Assembly: GCA_041398825.1 (NCBI GenBank)
Contig: JAWKTX010000014.1
Coordinates: forward strand, 1 to 64,000
Source of the DNA: Planctomycetaceae bacterium
GTDB lineage: Bacteria; Planctomycetota; Planctomycetia; Planctomycetales; Planctomycetaceae
Direction: 5' to 3'
Length of the DNA: 64,000 bases
A model generated the notes under the pieces. It saw nothing but the letters and a program-made list of their open reading frames with translations, searched no databases and had not been told where the DNA came from. Below are positions 51,236-60,374 of this stretch, piece after piece. Both the position numbers and the translations under genes were made by a program. Position 1 is the first letter of the stretch. Each line of letters opens with the position of its first letter.

Positions 51236-51706
51236 ATGCCCAGCCCACTTTCGATTCTGCCCCCTTTCAACCTCCGGTCGGCGTTGGCGAAAGTTCAGGC
51301 GGCCGAGAACGCCTGGAATTCGCAGGACCCCGTTCGTATTGCGCAAGCCTACTCGATCGATACCGAGTGGCGCAATCGCGATCAGTTTGTCTGTGGACGT
51401 GATCAGATCGTTGAATTCCTGACGCAGAAGTGGCAACGTGAACTGGACTATCGCCTCGTCAAATCGTTGTGGGCGTTTACCGGAAATCGCATCGCTGTTC
51501 GATTCCAGTACGAGTATCGATTGGCCGATGGCGGTTGGTACCGAGCCTACGGAAACGAGAACTGGGAATTCGATGCCGATGGCTTGATGCGGCGTCGGGA
51601 AGCCAGCATCAACGACGTGGCGATCGATTCACGCGATCGCAGATTTACCTGGGCTTCTGGTTCACCTCGACCCGCAGTGGGTTTCGAAATCGAAGAGCTG
51701 CGATGA
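51236..51706 (+). CDS. NTF2-like DUF1348 protein
   Basis: 156 residues from ATG 51236. The DUF1348 sequence pattern is clear: AENAWNSQDPVRIAQAYSID, TEWRNRDQFVCGRDQIVEFL, LWAFTGNRIAVRFQYEYRLADGG, and ENWEFDADGLMRRREASIND. A ligand-binding cone-shaped NTF2 fold is expected. Second gene of the AhpD-like operon (110 bp gap). Function of DUF1348 is not established. Confidence 0.88.
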   Translation: MPSPLSILPPFNLRSALAKVQAAENAWNSQDPVRIAQAYSIDTEWRNRDQFVCGRDQIVEFLTQKWQRELDYRLVKSLWAFTGNRIAVRFQYEYRLADGGWYRAYGNENWEFDADGLMRRREASINDVAIDSRDRRFTWASGSPRPAVGFEIEELR

Positions 51707-51793
51707 TATCACTTCATCGTTAGAATCCATCACAGCCGTTCGCAGATTGTGAACGATCCATTCGAAACATCGCCAGCAAACGAGGTGGGGATT

Positions 51794-52195
51794 ATGCCGA
51801 GACCCAGCAGGATCGAACCCGTTCTGATTCGCCCCGAAGAGTGGCTTAAGAATTCCAGCCCGCCGCTGGGTTCTCAGGAAGGCCATCACTTCGGCGTTGA
51901 TTGCGTCGTCATTCGTTACAGCACGGACGTGATCGGGGAGGGGCCCAACCTGCACGTGCATCCGTACGACGAAATCTTTCATATCCTGGAGGGACGTGCT
52001 CAATTTACAGTGGGCGATCGACAGTTCGAAGCGACCGCCGGGTCGCTCGTCATTGGTCCAGCGAACGTGCCGCATGCTTACAAGAATCTCGGCCCCGGTC
52101 GTCTGGATTCCGTGGATTTCCACCTCAGCCCGGAATGGATCCAATACGACCTGCCGCGTGATGGCGAGTCGCTGAGCGCTCCGGCGCTTTCATAG
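51794..52195 (+). CDS. Cupin-domain protein
   Basis: 133 residues from ATG 51794 (GAGGTGGGG 4-12 nt upstream; an in-frame GTG at 51749 would add 15). Cupin motif 1 is complete: PNLHVHPYDEIFHILEGRAQF (two His, Glu, His), and motif 2 has GSLVIGPANVPHAYKNLG. It should bind a divalent metal. Third gene of the AhpD-like operon; it may be a dioxygenase or isomerase on a small aldehyde or acid. Confidence 0.88.
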   Translation: MPRPSRIEPVLIRPEEWLKNSSPPLGSQEGHHFGVDCVVIRYSTDVIGEGPNLHVHPYDEIFHILEGRAQFTVGDRQFEATAGSLVIGPANVPHAYKNLGPGRLDSVDFHLSPEWIQYDLPRDGESLSAPALS

Positions 52196-52407
52196 CACCA
52201 GCTTTACCTCTGTTGAGATGATTTCTGCAGAATGCATTTCAGGCTTCAGAACGAAGCGGCTCGGGAATCATGAGTACCTTCGGATTGTCATGCGCCAGCC
52301 CGACCTGGTTCCCTGACGAACGTGGCCGATGTGATATCAAAATTCATACAACGGTCGGTGCGATACGGCTCGTATCGCCCCTGCCCATGAAGCCGCTCGA
52401 AGCGAAG

Positions 52408-53286
52408 TCAAAACGACACGTTGTCCCCTTTGCTGCGCGTGGAAAGTGACTGGAAGACCGGATGACTGATTGTTGTGGAAAGTGGCTTCACGGAACCATC
52501 GGCGAAGGCAAAGACTACAGATCCAGCGTGATGACTCCAGAAATGATTGTTATGTGTGCCATCGTCGGAGCCTTCTGCCAGAGGAGCCTCAGTGCTCAGT
52601 ACATTGTCCTGATTTCCTGAATAGTCAGGTTTTTCGCCGCCGGCACAGATAGACCATCCCAGTTGCAGATCGGACGGCAGCCCGCGTTCTCCCAGAATCA
52701 GCGTATTGGTGGTCCCGTCCCTGACGTCTTCCAGGCAGATGCGACTGCCGCTGTAGAGCAGACCATCTCCGGCTTCCGGAGCCGAACCGATGATGCCCAG
52801 ATAATTGTTTACGGCATGACGGCCGTGGGTGGATGCATACGTCTCGCATATGCTTCCGGAGTTTGGGTCGGAAGGGCAGGAAAACGTATTCAACACCACA
52901 GACTGAGGTTCGAAGCCCTCTTCGTCTTTGTACCGGTAGAAGAAGCAGTAATCGGGAAAGCTGAAATCGATTCTGTCTGACAGGTCGGATCGCCCAAGAA
53001 ACGGCAACAGTCGCGACTGGAATGTCCACAATCGATTGGGCTGATTGCCCTCGGGTAATCGTCGGTTCGTGCAGTGAAACGAATGAATGGCAACGCTGAT
53101 TTGCCGCAGATTGTTCATGCATTGCAGCTGCCGCGACCGGGCAACTGCCTGAAGCACAGCGGGTGCCATCAATGAAACAAGCATTGCAATGATGGAGATC
53201 ACAACCATTAATTCGATCAGCGTGAAGCCTCGACGAAGCCGAGGGACAAATCCAGCTGGCTTCCGGCTTTGCTGTGATGACATCAT
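52408..53286 (-). CDS. DUF1559 secreted pseudopilin-like protein
   Basis: 292 residues from ATG 53286 (AGGGAG 7-12 nt upstream, a second ATG follows directly). The prepilin-like motif is RRGFTLIELMVVISIIAMLV, then LQCMNNLRQISVAIHSFH. The C-terminus has HHAGSVVFAFADGSVKPLS, the DUF1559 H..DGS motif. It is cleaved and exported like type II/IV pseudopilins; function unknown. The closest neighbour is the His/Asp-repeat secreted protein gene, also on the minus strand. Confidence 0.9.
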   Translation of the reverse strand: MMSSQQSRKPAGFVPRLRRGFTLIELMVVISIIAMLVSLMAPAVLQAVARSRQLQCMNNLRQISVAIHSFHCTNRRLPEGNQPNRLWTFQSRLLPFLGRSDLSDRIDFSFPDYCFFYRYKDEEGFEPQSVVLNTFSCPSDPNSGSICETYASTHGRHAVNNYLGIIGSAPEAGDGLLYSGSRICLEDVRDGTTNTLILGERGLPSDLQLGWSICAGGEKPDYSGNQDNVLSTEAPLAEGSDDGTHNNHFWSHHAGSVVFAFADGSVKPLSTTISHPVFQSLSTRSKGDNVSF

Positions 53287-53417
53287 GGCGACAACTCCCT
53301 TGTGTAAATCAGAATTGTGATGATGGAACGGCGAATCCACATTGTTCGGTCACTCTGTGGACTCGCCGACGCCGCGGATAAGTACCCTGCCTTCGTGTCT
53401 ATGGCATGGAATTCAGA

Positions 53418-53942
53418 TCAGTCATCATCGTGATGCCCGGAGTGACCATGTTCGTCACCGTCATGGTGATTGCCGTCGTCATGGTGATTGCCGTCGTCAC
53501 GGTGATTGCCGTCGTCATGGTGATTGCCGTCGTCACGGTGGTTGCCGTCGTCATGGTGATTGCCGTCGTCATGGTGATTGCCGTCGTCACGGTGATTGCT
53601 GTCGTCATGGTGGTTGTTGTCGTCATCATTCTGACCATGCTCTTCGGCACCGTCATCATGCCGTTCGTTGGACCGATCGTTGTTCCCGTTGCCTGAACGA
53701 TTTGTCGAGGAATCATTCTTGTCTTCGTTCTCCTTGTCTTCCGTCTGTCCGTCGTCCACGCGCACTTCGATTAATTCTGTCCGTCCATTGGCATGCAAAA
53801 TCAAACCCACGCTGAGCCTTGCTTTCTGAGCACTGCCGATTCCGGCTTCTGCTGCCGGCATCAGCCCGCAGTGAACAATGCAGGCTGCTGCTATTACTGC
53901 GAGAAGGTGCCGCATGTTGCTGCTGGTATGTGAGATGTTCAT
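53418..53942 (-). CDS. Secreted His/Asp-repeat protein
   Basis: 174 residues from ATG 53942 (GGAGA 9 nt upstream; another in-frame ATG lies at 53957). A signal peptide ends near GLMPAAEA. After a short beta segment (ARLSVGLILHANGRTELIEV) comes an acidic/Asn-rich stretch and then about nine tandem six-residue repeats NHxDDG (x is His or Arg), ending in HHDGDEHGHSGHHDDD. Such repeats can bind divalent metals (Ni, Zn, Cu or Ca). The gene is upstream of a DUF1559 gene and near a large RTX protein and a metal-type two-component system; a role in surface metal binding is possible. Confidence 0.78.
   Translation of the reverse strand: MNISHTSSNMRHLLAVIAAACIVHCGLMPAAEAGIGSAQKARLSVGLILHANGRTELIEVRVDDGQTEDKENEDKNDSSTNRSGNGNNDRSNERHDDGAEEHGQNDDDNNHHDDSNHRDDGNHHDDGNHHDDGNHRDDGNHHDDGNHRDDGNHHDDGNHHDGDEHGHSGHHDDD
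53456..53610. repeat. Tandem 18-bp repeat inside the His/Asp-repeat gene
   Basis: About 8-9 units of CGTCAYGGTGATTGCCGT (plus-strand reading). Units are almost identical, with a C/T change that alternates His and Arg codons on the coding (minus) strand. This is coding, not CRISPR: there are no unique spacers. Confidence 0.85.
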
Positions 53943-54377
53943 GAAAGAGTTCTCCATTTAACAAGTGAAATTCGTCGGCCCGGCCATTCACCCGAATGGC
54001 GACTCAAGGCTGACTTGGTCATCATTTCTGCACCTGAATTCGCCCAGCGCAAACCTGTTGCGCAAACACCGATGCTCGAATACCGTGTTGGCCACGTAAT
54101 TAGGGGCCCTGTAATCACATTCCGTTCAGCAAGTCCAGAGCATCCGTCGCATGACCTTCGGCCCACGCGGCAAGTGCGGCATCGAGAGCAAAAAGATCGT
54201 CTTCGGCGGCAACGGAATCTGCGATGCGTACATCTCGATACCGGCACACATCCGCATCGATTCGCGAGATACTGAAAGAGGGAATGAAACAATGAAGTGC
54301 GGATTAACCTGCTCAGGACTTTCAGGGAGTCCGTGTGGCAAGACACCACTCAACGAGACAGACCACGTCACTGCAGA
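53943..54377. other. 435-bp intergenic region
   Basis: Between two minus-strand genes. No ORF, RNA or repeat is convincing. It should contain the promoter of the His/Asp-repeat gene. Confidence 0.5.
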
Positions 54378-56510
54378 CTAGTCGTCGTTACCGCCGGTGT
54401 GATTGCCATCATGGTCGTTGCCGTCTTCGTGATCTCCGTCTCCGTCGCCGCGCCCGTCGATGTCATCGAGTCCCAGGCCACCAAGCAGATCATCCAGGCC
54501 CGTACCACCGAACAGCGTATCCCGTCCGTCGTCTCCGTGGACGGTATCGTCGCCGTCATCACCGTAGAGCGAATCATCACCAACACCGCCCTGGATGGAG
54601 TCATTTCCGCTCCCGCCGTGTTCTGTGTCGTTGCCTTCTTCACCATTCAGGACGTCATCACCAAAGCCGCCGTCGAGCGAGTCATCACCAGAGCCGCCCT
54701 GAATCAGATCATTACCGCTTTCACCGAAGAGTTCGTCACTTCCGGCGCCTCCGGAAAGTTGATCTGTACCGTATCCCCCGTATTCGATGTCGTTGCCGTC
54801 GTCACCATACAGATGATCTGCCCCGGCATTGCCGTGCAGACTGTCATCGCCCAGACCGCCGGAAATCAAATCATTCCCGGTTCCACCCCGGAGATCATCC
54901 GCTCCATCATCGCCCCACATTCGGTCGGCGCCGTCGTCACCGTACAGGCGATCATCCCCGGAACCGCCATACTCGATGTCATTTCCCTGACCGCCCCGAA
55001 TTTCATCCAGACCGTCTTCGCCCCAAAGCGTATCGTTGCCATCGTTGCCAAAAAGTCGGTCGTTGCCTGCTCCACCCGCGATCCGGTCCAGCCCGTCGCC
55101 ACCATATTCAGAATCGTTGCCAACACCACCGCTAAGATTGTCGTCTCCAGAACCACCATCGAGCATGTCGTTGCCCGATTCGCCCCACAACCGGTCGTTG
55201 TCTCCCTCCCCGAAGAGCCGGTCATCTCCGGCACCTCCGAGGATGCTGTCTACGCCGGAGCCGCCGTATTCCAGATCATTGCCCGCTTCACCTCGGAGCG
55301 TGTCATTATCATCACCGCCGTACAAACGATCGTCGTCCATACCTCCATAGAGATCATCTGCACCCGCGTCGCCGAATACCTTGTCCTGGCCGGCATCACC
55401 ATACAGACGGTCATCACTGGTTCCGCCGTAGATCAGGTCGTTGCCAATGCCGCCATGGATTTCATCCAGGCCGTCTTCACCCCAAAGCGTATCATTGCCA
55501 TCCTGTCCAAACAGACGGTCGTTTCCGATGCCCCCGGCTATTCGATCGACCCCGGCACCACCATATCCGGCATCGTCGCCCGCACCACCGCTGATCGAAT
55601 CGTCACCGGTTCCGGCATCCAGCACGTCATCTCCGTCGTTCCCCCAGAGGCGATCGTTTCCGTCTTCGCCGAACAGTCGATCATTACCGCCTCCGCCTTC
55701 GATCATGTCGTTTCCGGCGCCGCCATATTCAATGTCGTCACCCGCATTCCCGTTCAGCTGATCGTCGTCAGCGCCTCCGTAAAGATAGTCCGTGCCGTCT
55801 CCTCCCTGAAGGTTGTCTGAACCTTCGTTGCCATGGATGCGATCCAGTCCGGCGCCTCCATTCAGGCTGTCACTTCCTGCACCGCCGAATAGCCGATCAG
55901 AGCCATCTCCGCCGAATTCTGTGTCATTCCCCTCTGCACCAATCAGAATGTCATCTCCGACACCGCCCTGCAGCGTATCATCTCCTGCGTCGCCCCAGAT
56001 GCGATCGTTTCCGGCATCCCCGGAAATGTTGTCGTCTCCATCACCCCCAACTAATGCATCATCTCCGTTTCCTCCATGAATCTCATCACTCAGTGCGCTG
56101 CCGGTGATATAGTCATTGCCTTCATTACCAAAGATGCTTACTCGCTGAACAGAGGGAAATGATGCGGCCGTCACATTGTGAAGATCGATCCGATTGTCCC
56201 CTGCACCGCCATTGACTGTAATGGAATCAACGTCCGAAGCATTGAGTGGTGATGCCCCACTGGAGACAATCAGATTGTTGAGGGTTACATGTCCTGAAGA
56301 ATCGGTATTGATCTCCAGCGTATCTGCCGCGTCACTGTCAACCGTCAGTTCACCGGTCGTCGCATCGAATGCAGCAGAAGCGCTCAACAGGATCCGAGAC
56401 TCCAGGGTCACAGAGCGTGCCTGAACCGTTGATACTCTCTTTCGACGACGAGTAGTTTTCGCAAATGAAATTCGGTCCCGGACCGACGCCAACCAGTTGA
56501 GATGTCGCAT
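54378..56510 (-). CDS. RTX calcium-binding repeat protein with LEPR-XLL-like N-terminus
   Basis: 710 residues. The N-terminus is basic and then has VTLESRILLSASAAFDATTG, which fits the LEPR-XLL motif used by planctomycete surface/exported proteins. After a beta-rich region (50-140), residues about 140-690 are continuous RTX nonapeptides of the type GGxGxDxLx (GGNGDDALVGGDGDDNISGD and so on), dozens of units, forming calcium-bound parallel beta-rolls. The end is Asp/His-rich (GDGDHEDGNDHDGNHTGGND). No enzyme domain is seen, so it is likely a surface or secreted structural/adhesive protein. No type I secretion genes are adjacent. Confidence 0.9.
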   Translation of the reverse strand: MRHLNWLASVRDRISFAKTTRRRKRVSTVQARSVTLESRILLSASAAFDATTGELTVDSDAADTLEINTDSSGHVTLNNLIVSSGASPLNASDVDSITVNGGAGDNRIDLHNVTAASFPSVQRVSIFGNEGNDYITGSALSDEIHGGNGDDALVGGDGDDNISGDAGNDRIWGDAGDDTLQGGVGDDILIGAEGNDTEFGGDGSDRLFGGAGSDSLNGGAGLDRIHGNEGSDNLQGGDGTDYLYGGADDDQLNGNAGDDIEYGGAGNDMIEGGGGNDRLFGEDGNDRLWGNDGDDVLDAGTGDDSISGGAGDDAGYGGAGVDRIAGGIGNDRLFGQDGNDTLWGEDGLDEIHGGIGNDLIYGGTSDDRLYGDAGQDKVFGDAGADDLYGGMDDDRLYGGDDNDTLRGEAGNDLEYGGSGVDSILGGAGDDRLFGEGDNDRLWGESGNDMLDGGSGDDNLSGGVGNDSEYGGDGLDRIAGGAGNDRLFGNDGNDTLWGEDGLDEIRGGQGNDIEYGGSGDDRLYGDDGADRMWGDDGADDLRGGTGNDLISGGLGDDSLHGNAGADHLYGDDGNDIEYGGYGTDQLSGGAGSDELFGESGNDLIQGGSGDDSLDGGFGDDVLNGEEGNDTEHGGSGNDSIQGGVGDDSLYGDDGDDTVHGDDGRDTLFGGTGLDDLLGGLGLDDIDGRGDGDGDHEDGNDHDGNHTGGNDD

Positions 56511-57021
56511 GTGATTGTTCCTGTGCAGATTCCGCAGTAAAACTGTTCAAGTCTTTTCGCAAGTTATCTTCGACCTGCATTCGACTATCGTCGCACAGTG
56601 AATTCACAGCAACGGCAGGGAGGCGAATCTAAGCCAAAGTTCATCTTCAACATCCATGGCTACACAGCATCACACGAATTCGATGGCCGGTTTTCGTCGT
56701 ACGACCAGGCAGCCTCCCGCAGGCCACCAACCAACTCAGCAAGAAAGCCAGGGCAAGAGCGAATGGTCGAAGAGCAATGATCGTTACCTGAGCCGATGGT
56801 GAGGCACTCCGACACATCAGTGAGGGATCGGTGTCCGGCAAAGGCCAGCGAAGGCGTCCCCGGCTGACGTATTGGGTACTGTTTTTAACGGGCTGATCGT
56901 CGTCTTCATTAGTTTTTGTTTAACTTTGTGGACAGTCTCGCCAGAGACGGTCGTAATCAAATCTAACATGTGGTTTCCATACCACCGGCAAGCGATCATT
57001 TCAGATGAAGAAACTCCAGCA
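56511..57021. other. 511-bp intergenic region between divergent RTX and two-component genes
   Basis: No supported gene. The frame of the response regulator is open from 56872 but has no ribosome site there. Promoters for both the RTX gene and the two-component operon should lie here. Confidence 0.5.
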
Positions 57022-57699
57022 ATGGCCCGATTGTTAGTTGTTGAAGACCAGGCAGCTCTGCTGCAAAGCCTCCGCCGAGGGCTGGAAGAGGAAGGACACG
57101 CAGTCTTCACCGCCATGGGAGGCACCGAAGCCTATATGATTGCGACGCGAGAGCCGTTGGACGCTGTCATCCTGGATTTAGCGCTGCCTGATGGAGATGG
57201 GCTGAGTACCATGCGACGGCTTCGCGACGAAGGTTTTGTGAAACCCATCATAATTGTGACGGCCCGCGATTCGGTTCAGGATCGCATCATCGGTCTCGAC
57301 AGCGGTGCAGATGATTACCTTGTCAAACCGTTTTCTTTTGACGAACTGCTTGCGCGACTTCGAGCGCTGCTGCGGAGAAATTTCACGGACAATGAAACAG
57401 TCCTGCGATACGACAATCTGGAGATCGACCTGCTGGCGCGGACTGTCAAACGGGACGGCGAAGTGATCACACTGACACAAAGACAGTTCGACCTTCTGGA
57501 GTACCTGATGCATCGGTGCAGCCAGGTTGTTTCGCGGGAAATGATCGCGCGCGATGTCTGGAAGGCCGCGACTGCTACATGGACCAATGTTATCGATGTT
57601 CAGATCAATCAGCTGAGGAAACGGATCGAACGTCCGCACTGGAAAACCGTGCTGCATACTGTGCGAGGTGAGGGGTATCGACTGGGAGATTCTCCTTGA
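57022..57699 (+). CDS. OmpR/CusR-type response regulator
   Basis: 225 residues from ATG 57022. The receiver domain has RLLVVEDQAALL (acidic pair), VILDLALPDGDG (phospho-Asp about 51), IIIVTAR (Thr) and YLVKPFSFDELLARL (Lys). The winged-helix output domain has LTQRQFDLLEYLMHR and TNVIDVQINQLRKRIERP, VLHTVRGEGYRL. Sequence style is that of metal-type (CusR/CopR) regulators. It overlaps the kinase start by 4 bp. Confidence 0.92.
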   Translation: MARLLVVEDQAALLQSLRRGLEEEGHAVFTAMGGTEAYMIATREPLDAVILDLALPDGDGLSTMRRLRDEGFVKPIIIVTARDSVQDRIIGLDSGADDYLVKPFSFDELLARLRALLRRNFTDNETVLRYDNLEIDLLARTVKRDGEVITLTQRQFDLLEYLMHRCSQVVSREMIARDVWKAATATWTNVIDVQINQLRKRIERPHWKTVLHTVRGEGYRLGDSP

Positions 57700-59120
57700 A
57701 CGTCCCGCAACCGAATCCCTTTCGCCGGATCCGGACGTGGAGCATACGCTGGCGTCTGACGTTCTGGAACGCGGTTGTCATGACCGCGCTGTTGACCGTA
57801 TTCAGTCTTACTCTGCTGTTCATCGTACGACAGCACCTGATCGCAACGGTCGATCGCGTTCTGTTTGAAGAACTCAGAGAACTAATCGAGGAAATCAGCT
57901 TCTGCCCGGACATCGAAAATCTTCAGGAACAGCTGCAACAGCGCTATGCCGTCCATGCTCATTACCACTTTCGTGTGATCTCCGAAGACGGAAGGACGTT
58001 GTTTCGCAGTCGATTCCTGAATTTCATTGATCTCCCGGTGACTTACAACGCCGGCGAGCTTCGAGGTCCCGTCTTCGACAATATCGAGCTGACGAATCTT
58101 GGCCCGTATCGCCTGCTGACGATGGCGATGCGAGACTCCAGATCCAATCCGATGCTGCTGCAGGTCCTCTCTCCGCGTTCCGAACTGAACAAGGAGTTCC
58201 TTTTCTATGTGTGGATGATCCTTGGCATTGGTCCTGCAGCGGTTCTTGTGACGGTCGTCGTTGGCTATTTTCTTGCCCGGGGCACTCTGCAACCTATTGA
58301 AGAGATTGCCAGCACCGCCGAAATGATTTCGGCAGATAACCTCAGTCAGCGAATTGAGTGTCCGAATCCTGACGACGAACTCGGACGGCTGGGCACAACG
58401 CTCAACCACACGTTCGATCGACTTCAGGCATCGATCAGTGATATGCGACAATTCACTGCAGACGCCGCACATGAACTACGAAGCCCGCTGACGGTTATGA
58501 GAACGGAAGCGGAAATCGCTTTGAGAAGCTCCCGTTCCACGGACGACTATCGCAAAGCAATCGGGGTCACACTGGAAGAAACAAACCGGCTGGCTTTGCT
58601 GGTCGACCAGCTTCTGGTTCTCAGTCGACACGATGCGCATATCGACGCCCCGCCCGAAGATATCGTTCCTGTCGATGCGTTGTTGAAGGACGTCGCGGAA
58701 AAGTTTCGAGGCCTTGCCATGGAACGAGGTTTGACATTCGAAGCCGGAGAACTGCCGGAATGGTATGTCAAAGGGGATGATATTCAGCTAAGCCAGATGT
58801 TTTACAACCTGCTGGACAACGCCGTGAAATATACGCCGGCTTCGGGACGAATTCTGCTCCGCTGCAGGATTCACCAACACACAGCGCACTACGTTATCGA
58901 AAACTCCGGAGAGGGGATCCCGGAGGAACATCTGCCGCACATCTTCAAACGATTTTATCGGGTCGATACGTCCCGCACGCGAGCAACCGGTGGTACGGGA
59001 CTGGGGCTCGCCATTTGCAAATCCATCGCTGAGGCACACGGCGGGAGCATTCAAGCCGAAAACGCCCCGGAAACAGGAACGAGATTCACTGTTATTCTGC
59101 CGGGCCGGACTTCGGAATGA
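57696..59120 (+). CDS. Sensor histidine kinase, CusS-like
   Basis: 474 residues from a TTG at 57696 (overlap of TTGA with the regulator stop). Two membrane segments (about 24-45 and 170-195) flank a periplasmic sensor. HAMP follows (LQPIEEIASTAEMISADNL), then the H box FTADAAHELRSPLTVMRTE, N box FYNLLDNAVKYTPASG, and G boxes GEGIPEEHLPHIFKRFYRVD and GTGLGLAICKS. The layout matches heavy-metal sensor kinases. Together with the His/Asp-repeat and RTX genes it suggests metal or envelope sensing. Its stop overlaps the next DUF1559 gene start. Confidence 0.92.
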   Translation: MNVPQPNPFRRIRTWSIRWRLTFWNAVVMTALLTVFSLTLLFIVRQHLIATVDRVLFEELRELIEEISFCPDIENLQEQLQQRYAVHAHYHFRVISEDGRTLFRSRFLNFIDLPVTYNAGELRGPVFDNIELTNLGPYRLLTMAMRDSRSNPMLLQVLSPRSELNKEFLFYVWMILGIGPAAVLVTVVVGYFLARGTLQPIEEIASTAEMISADNLSQRIECPNPDDELGRLGTTLNHTFDRLQASISDMRQFTADAAHELRSPLTVMRTEAEIALRSSRSTDDYRKAIGVTLEETNRLALLVDQLLVLSRHDAHIDAPPEDIVPVDALLKDVAEKFRGLAMERGLTFEAGELPEWYVKGDDIQLSQMFYNLLDNAVKYTPASGRILLRCRIHQHTAHYVIENSGEGIPEEHLPHIFKRFYRVDTSRTRATGGTGLGLAICKSIAEAHGGSIQAENAPETGTRFTVILPGRTSE

Positions 59121-60163
59121 TGCCCAATAGCCAGTCTGAGACAGACTCAACAAACATGCGACAAAGAAAAGCCTTTACACTCATCGAACTACTCGTCGTC
59201 ATCGGCATTATTGCCGTGCTGATCGCTTTGTTGCTGCCTGCCGTACAGTCCGCACGTGAAGCCGCAAGAAGGATTCAGTGCCGGAATCATCTGCGCCAGA
59301 TCGGCCTGGCACTGCATAATTATTCAGACGTTCACGACAAACTCCCTCCCAGCTTTGTGTTCTCACTCAAGGGGTCATGGAGCGTCCACGGAAGACTGTT
59401 GCCCTACCTGGAACAGGGCAATGCATACAGTCAGGTTCGACTGGATGTGGAATGGCATGAACCGGAGAATCTCGCCACTGGAATTCAACAACTGTACATC
59501 GAAACGTATCACTGCCCATCCGATCCGAATGCCGGCACACTCTACGACGCCGGACCGGGGGAAGGTTTCGTGCAGCCGGTCAACTATGGATTCAATTTCG
59601 GCACCTGGCTGGTCTATGACCCCCGTACAAATACCGGCAGCGATGGCGTGTTCTTCCCCAACTCATCACTGTCGATCGATTCCTGCAGGGACGGACTCAG
59701 TCAGACACTTGCGGCCTCAGAAGTCAAATCGTTTCAATCGTACTTTCGTGACACCGCCGACCCGGGTCCTGCGGTTCCTCCCAACGACAACTATATCTCC
59801 CAATTTGCAGGAGGTGCTCAGTTTGGACTGGGGCCACACACGAATGACAACACCGGACACAATGAATGGTGCGAAGGAACGGTTCATGACAGCGGTTTTA
59901 CGACCGTGTTCCCACCCAACGCAAGTGTGCAGTATGTTCATTCGGACAATCGTCCCTACGACATCGATTTTTCATCACGCTACGAAGGCACAAGCCTGCA
60001 TCAGCCGACCTATGCGGCTGTGACATCCAGAAGCTATCACACGGGCCTTGTTCATGCCGCGTTAATGGACGGATCTGTCCGATCAATCAGCAGCAACATT
60101 GCGCTGGAAATCTGGAGAGGGCTTGGCACGCGAAGCAGCGGTGAAGTCATCGGAGAATATTGA
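59117..60163 (+). CDS. DUF1559 pseudopilin-like protein coupled to the histidine kinase
   Basis: 348 residues, ATG 59117 or 59120, overlapping the kinase stop (ATGATG). The prepilin motif KAFTLIELLVVIGIIAVLIALLLPAV is followed by REAARRIQCRNHLRQIGLAL. The C-terminus carries YHTGLVHAALMDGSVRSISS. The coupling places a secreted protein in the output of this two-component operon, so it may be a sensor accessory or target. Function of DUF1559 unknown. Confidence 0.92.
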   Translation: MMPNSQSETDSTNMRQRKAFTLIELLVVIGIIAVLIALLLPAVQSAREAARRIQCRNHLRQIGLALHNYSDVHDKLPPSFVFSLKGSWSVHGRLLPYLEQGNAYSQVRLDVEWHEPENLATGIQQLYIETYHCPSDPNAGTLYDAGPGEGFVQPVNYGFNFGTWLVYDPRTNTGSDGVFFPNSSLSIDSCRDGLSQTLAASEVKSFQSYFRDTADPGPAVPPNDNYISQFAGGAQFGLGPHTNDNTGHNEWCEGTVHDSGFTTVFPPNASVQYVHSDNRPYDIDFSSRYEGTSLHQPTYAAVTSRSYHTGLVHAALMDGSVRSISSNIALEIWRGLGTRSSGEVIGEY

Positions 60164-60374
60164 ATTGACTTGCCACTGTTCCCGGTGGCCCCGCATCAAT
60201 CAACCGGGACGAAAAGCTGCCGCAGGCCGTTCTCCGGGTCGCAACGCCTCCAACGGACATGTTTTCCTGCCGTTGTCAGAATTCGACCCGAAGTTTTGTT
60301 GCAAAAAAAATGCCTCTTTCATGAGAATGGCCGGACGTCTGTCGACCGCATGCAACCCGCCGGGATGCGAGAAA

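Noticed and set aside
53456..53610. Possible CRISPR array
   Set aside because: Units are 18 bp, directly adjacent, and have no spacers; they are coding repeats.
53406..53696. Open plus-strand frames across the 18-bp repeats
   Set aside because: Artefact of the tandem repeat; the minus frame has a signal peptide, ribosome site and family-like layout.
54297..55820. A 507-residue open frame on the plus strand
   Set aside because: It is antisense to the RTX gene. The repetitive Gly/Asp codons keep that frame free of stops; the predicted protein is a Val/Ile/Thr repeat with no start signal.
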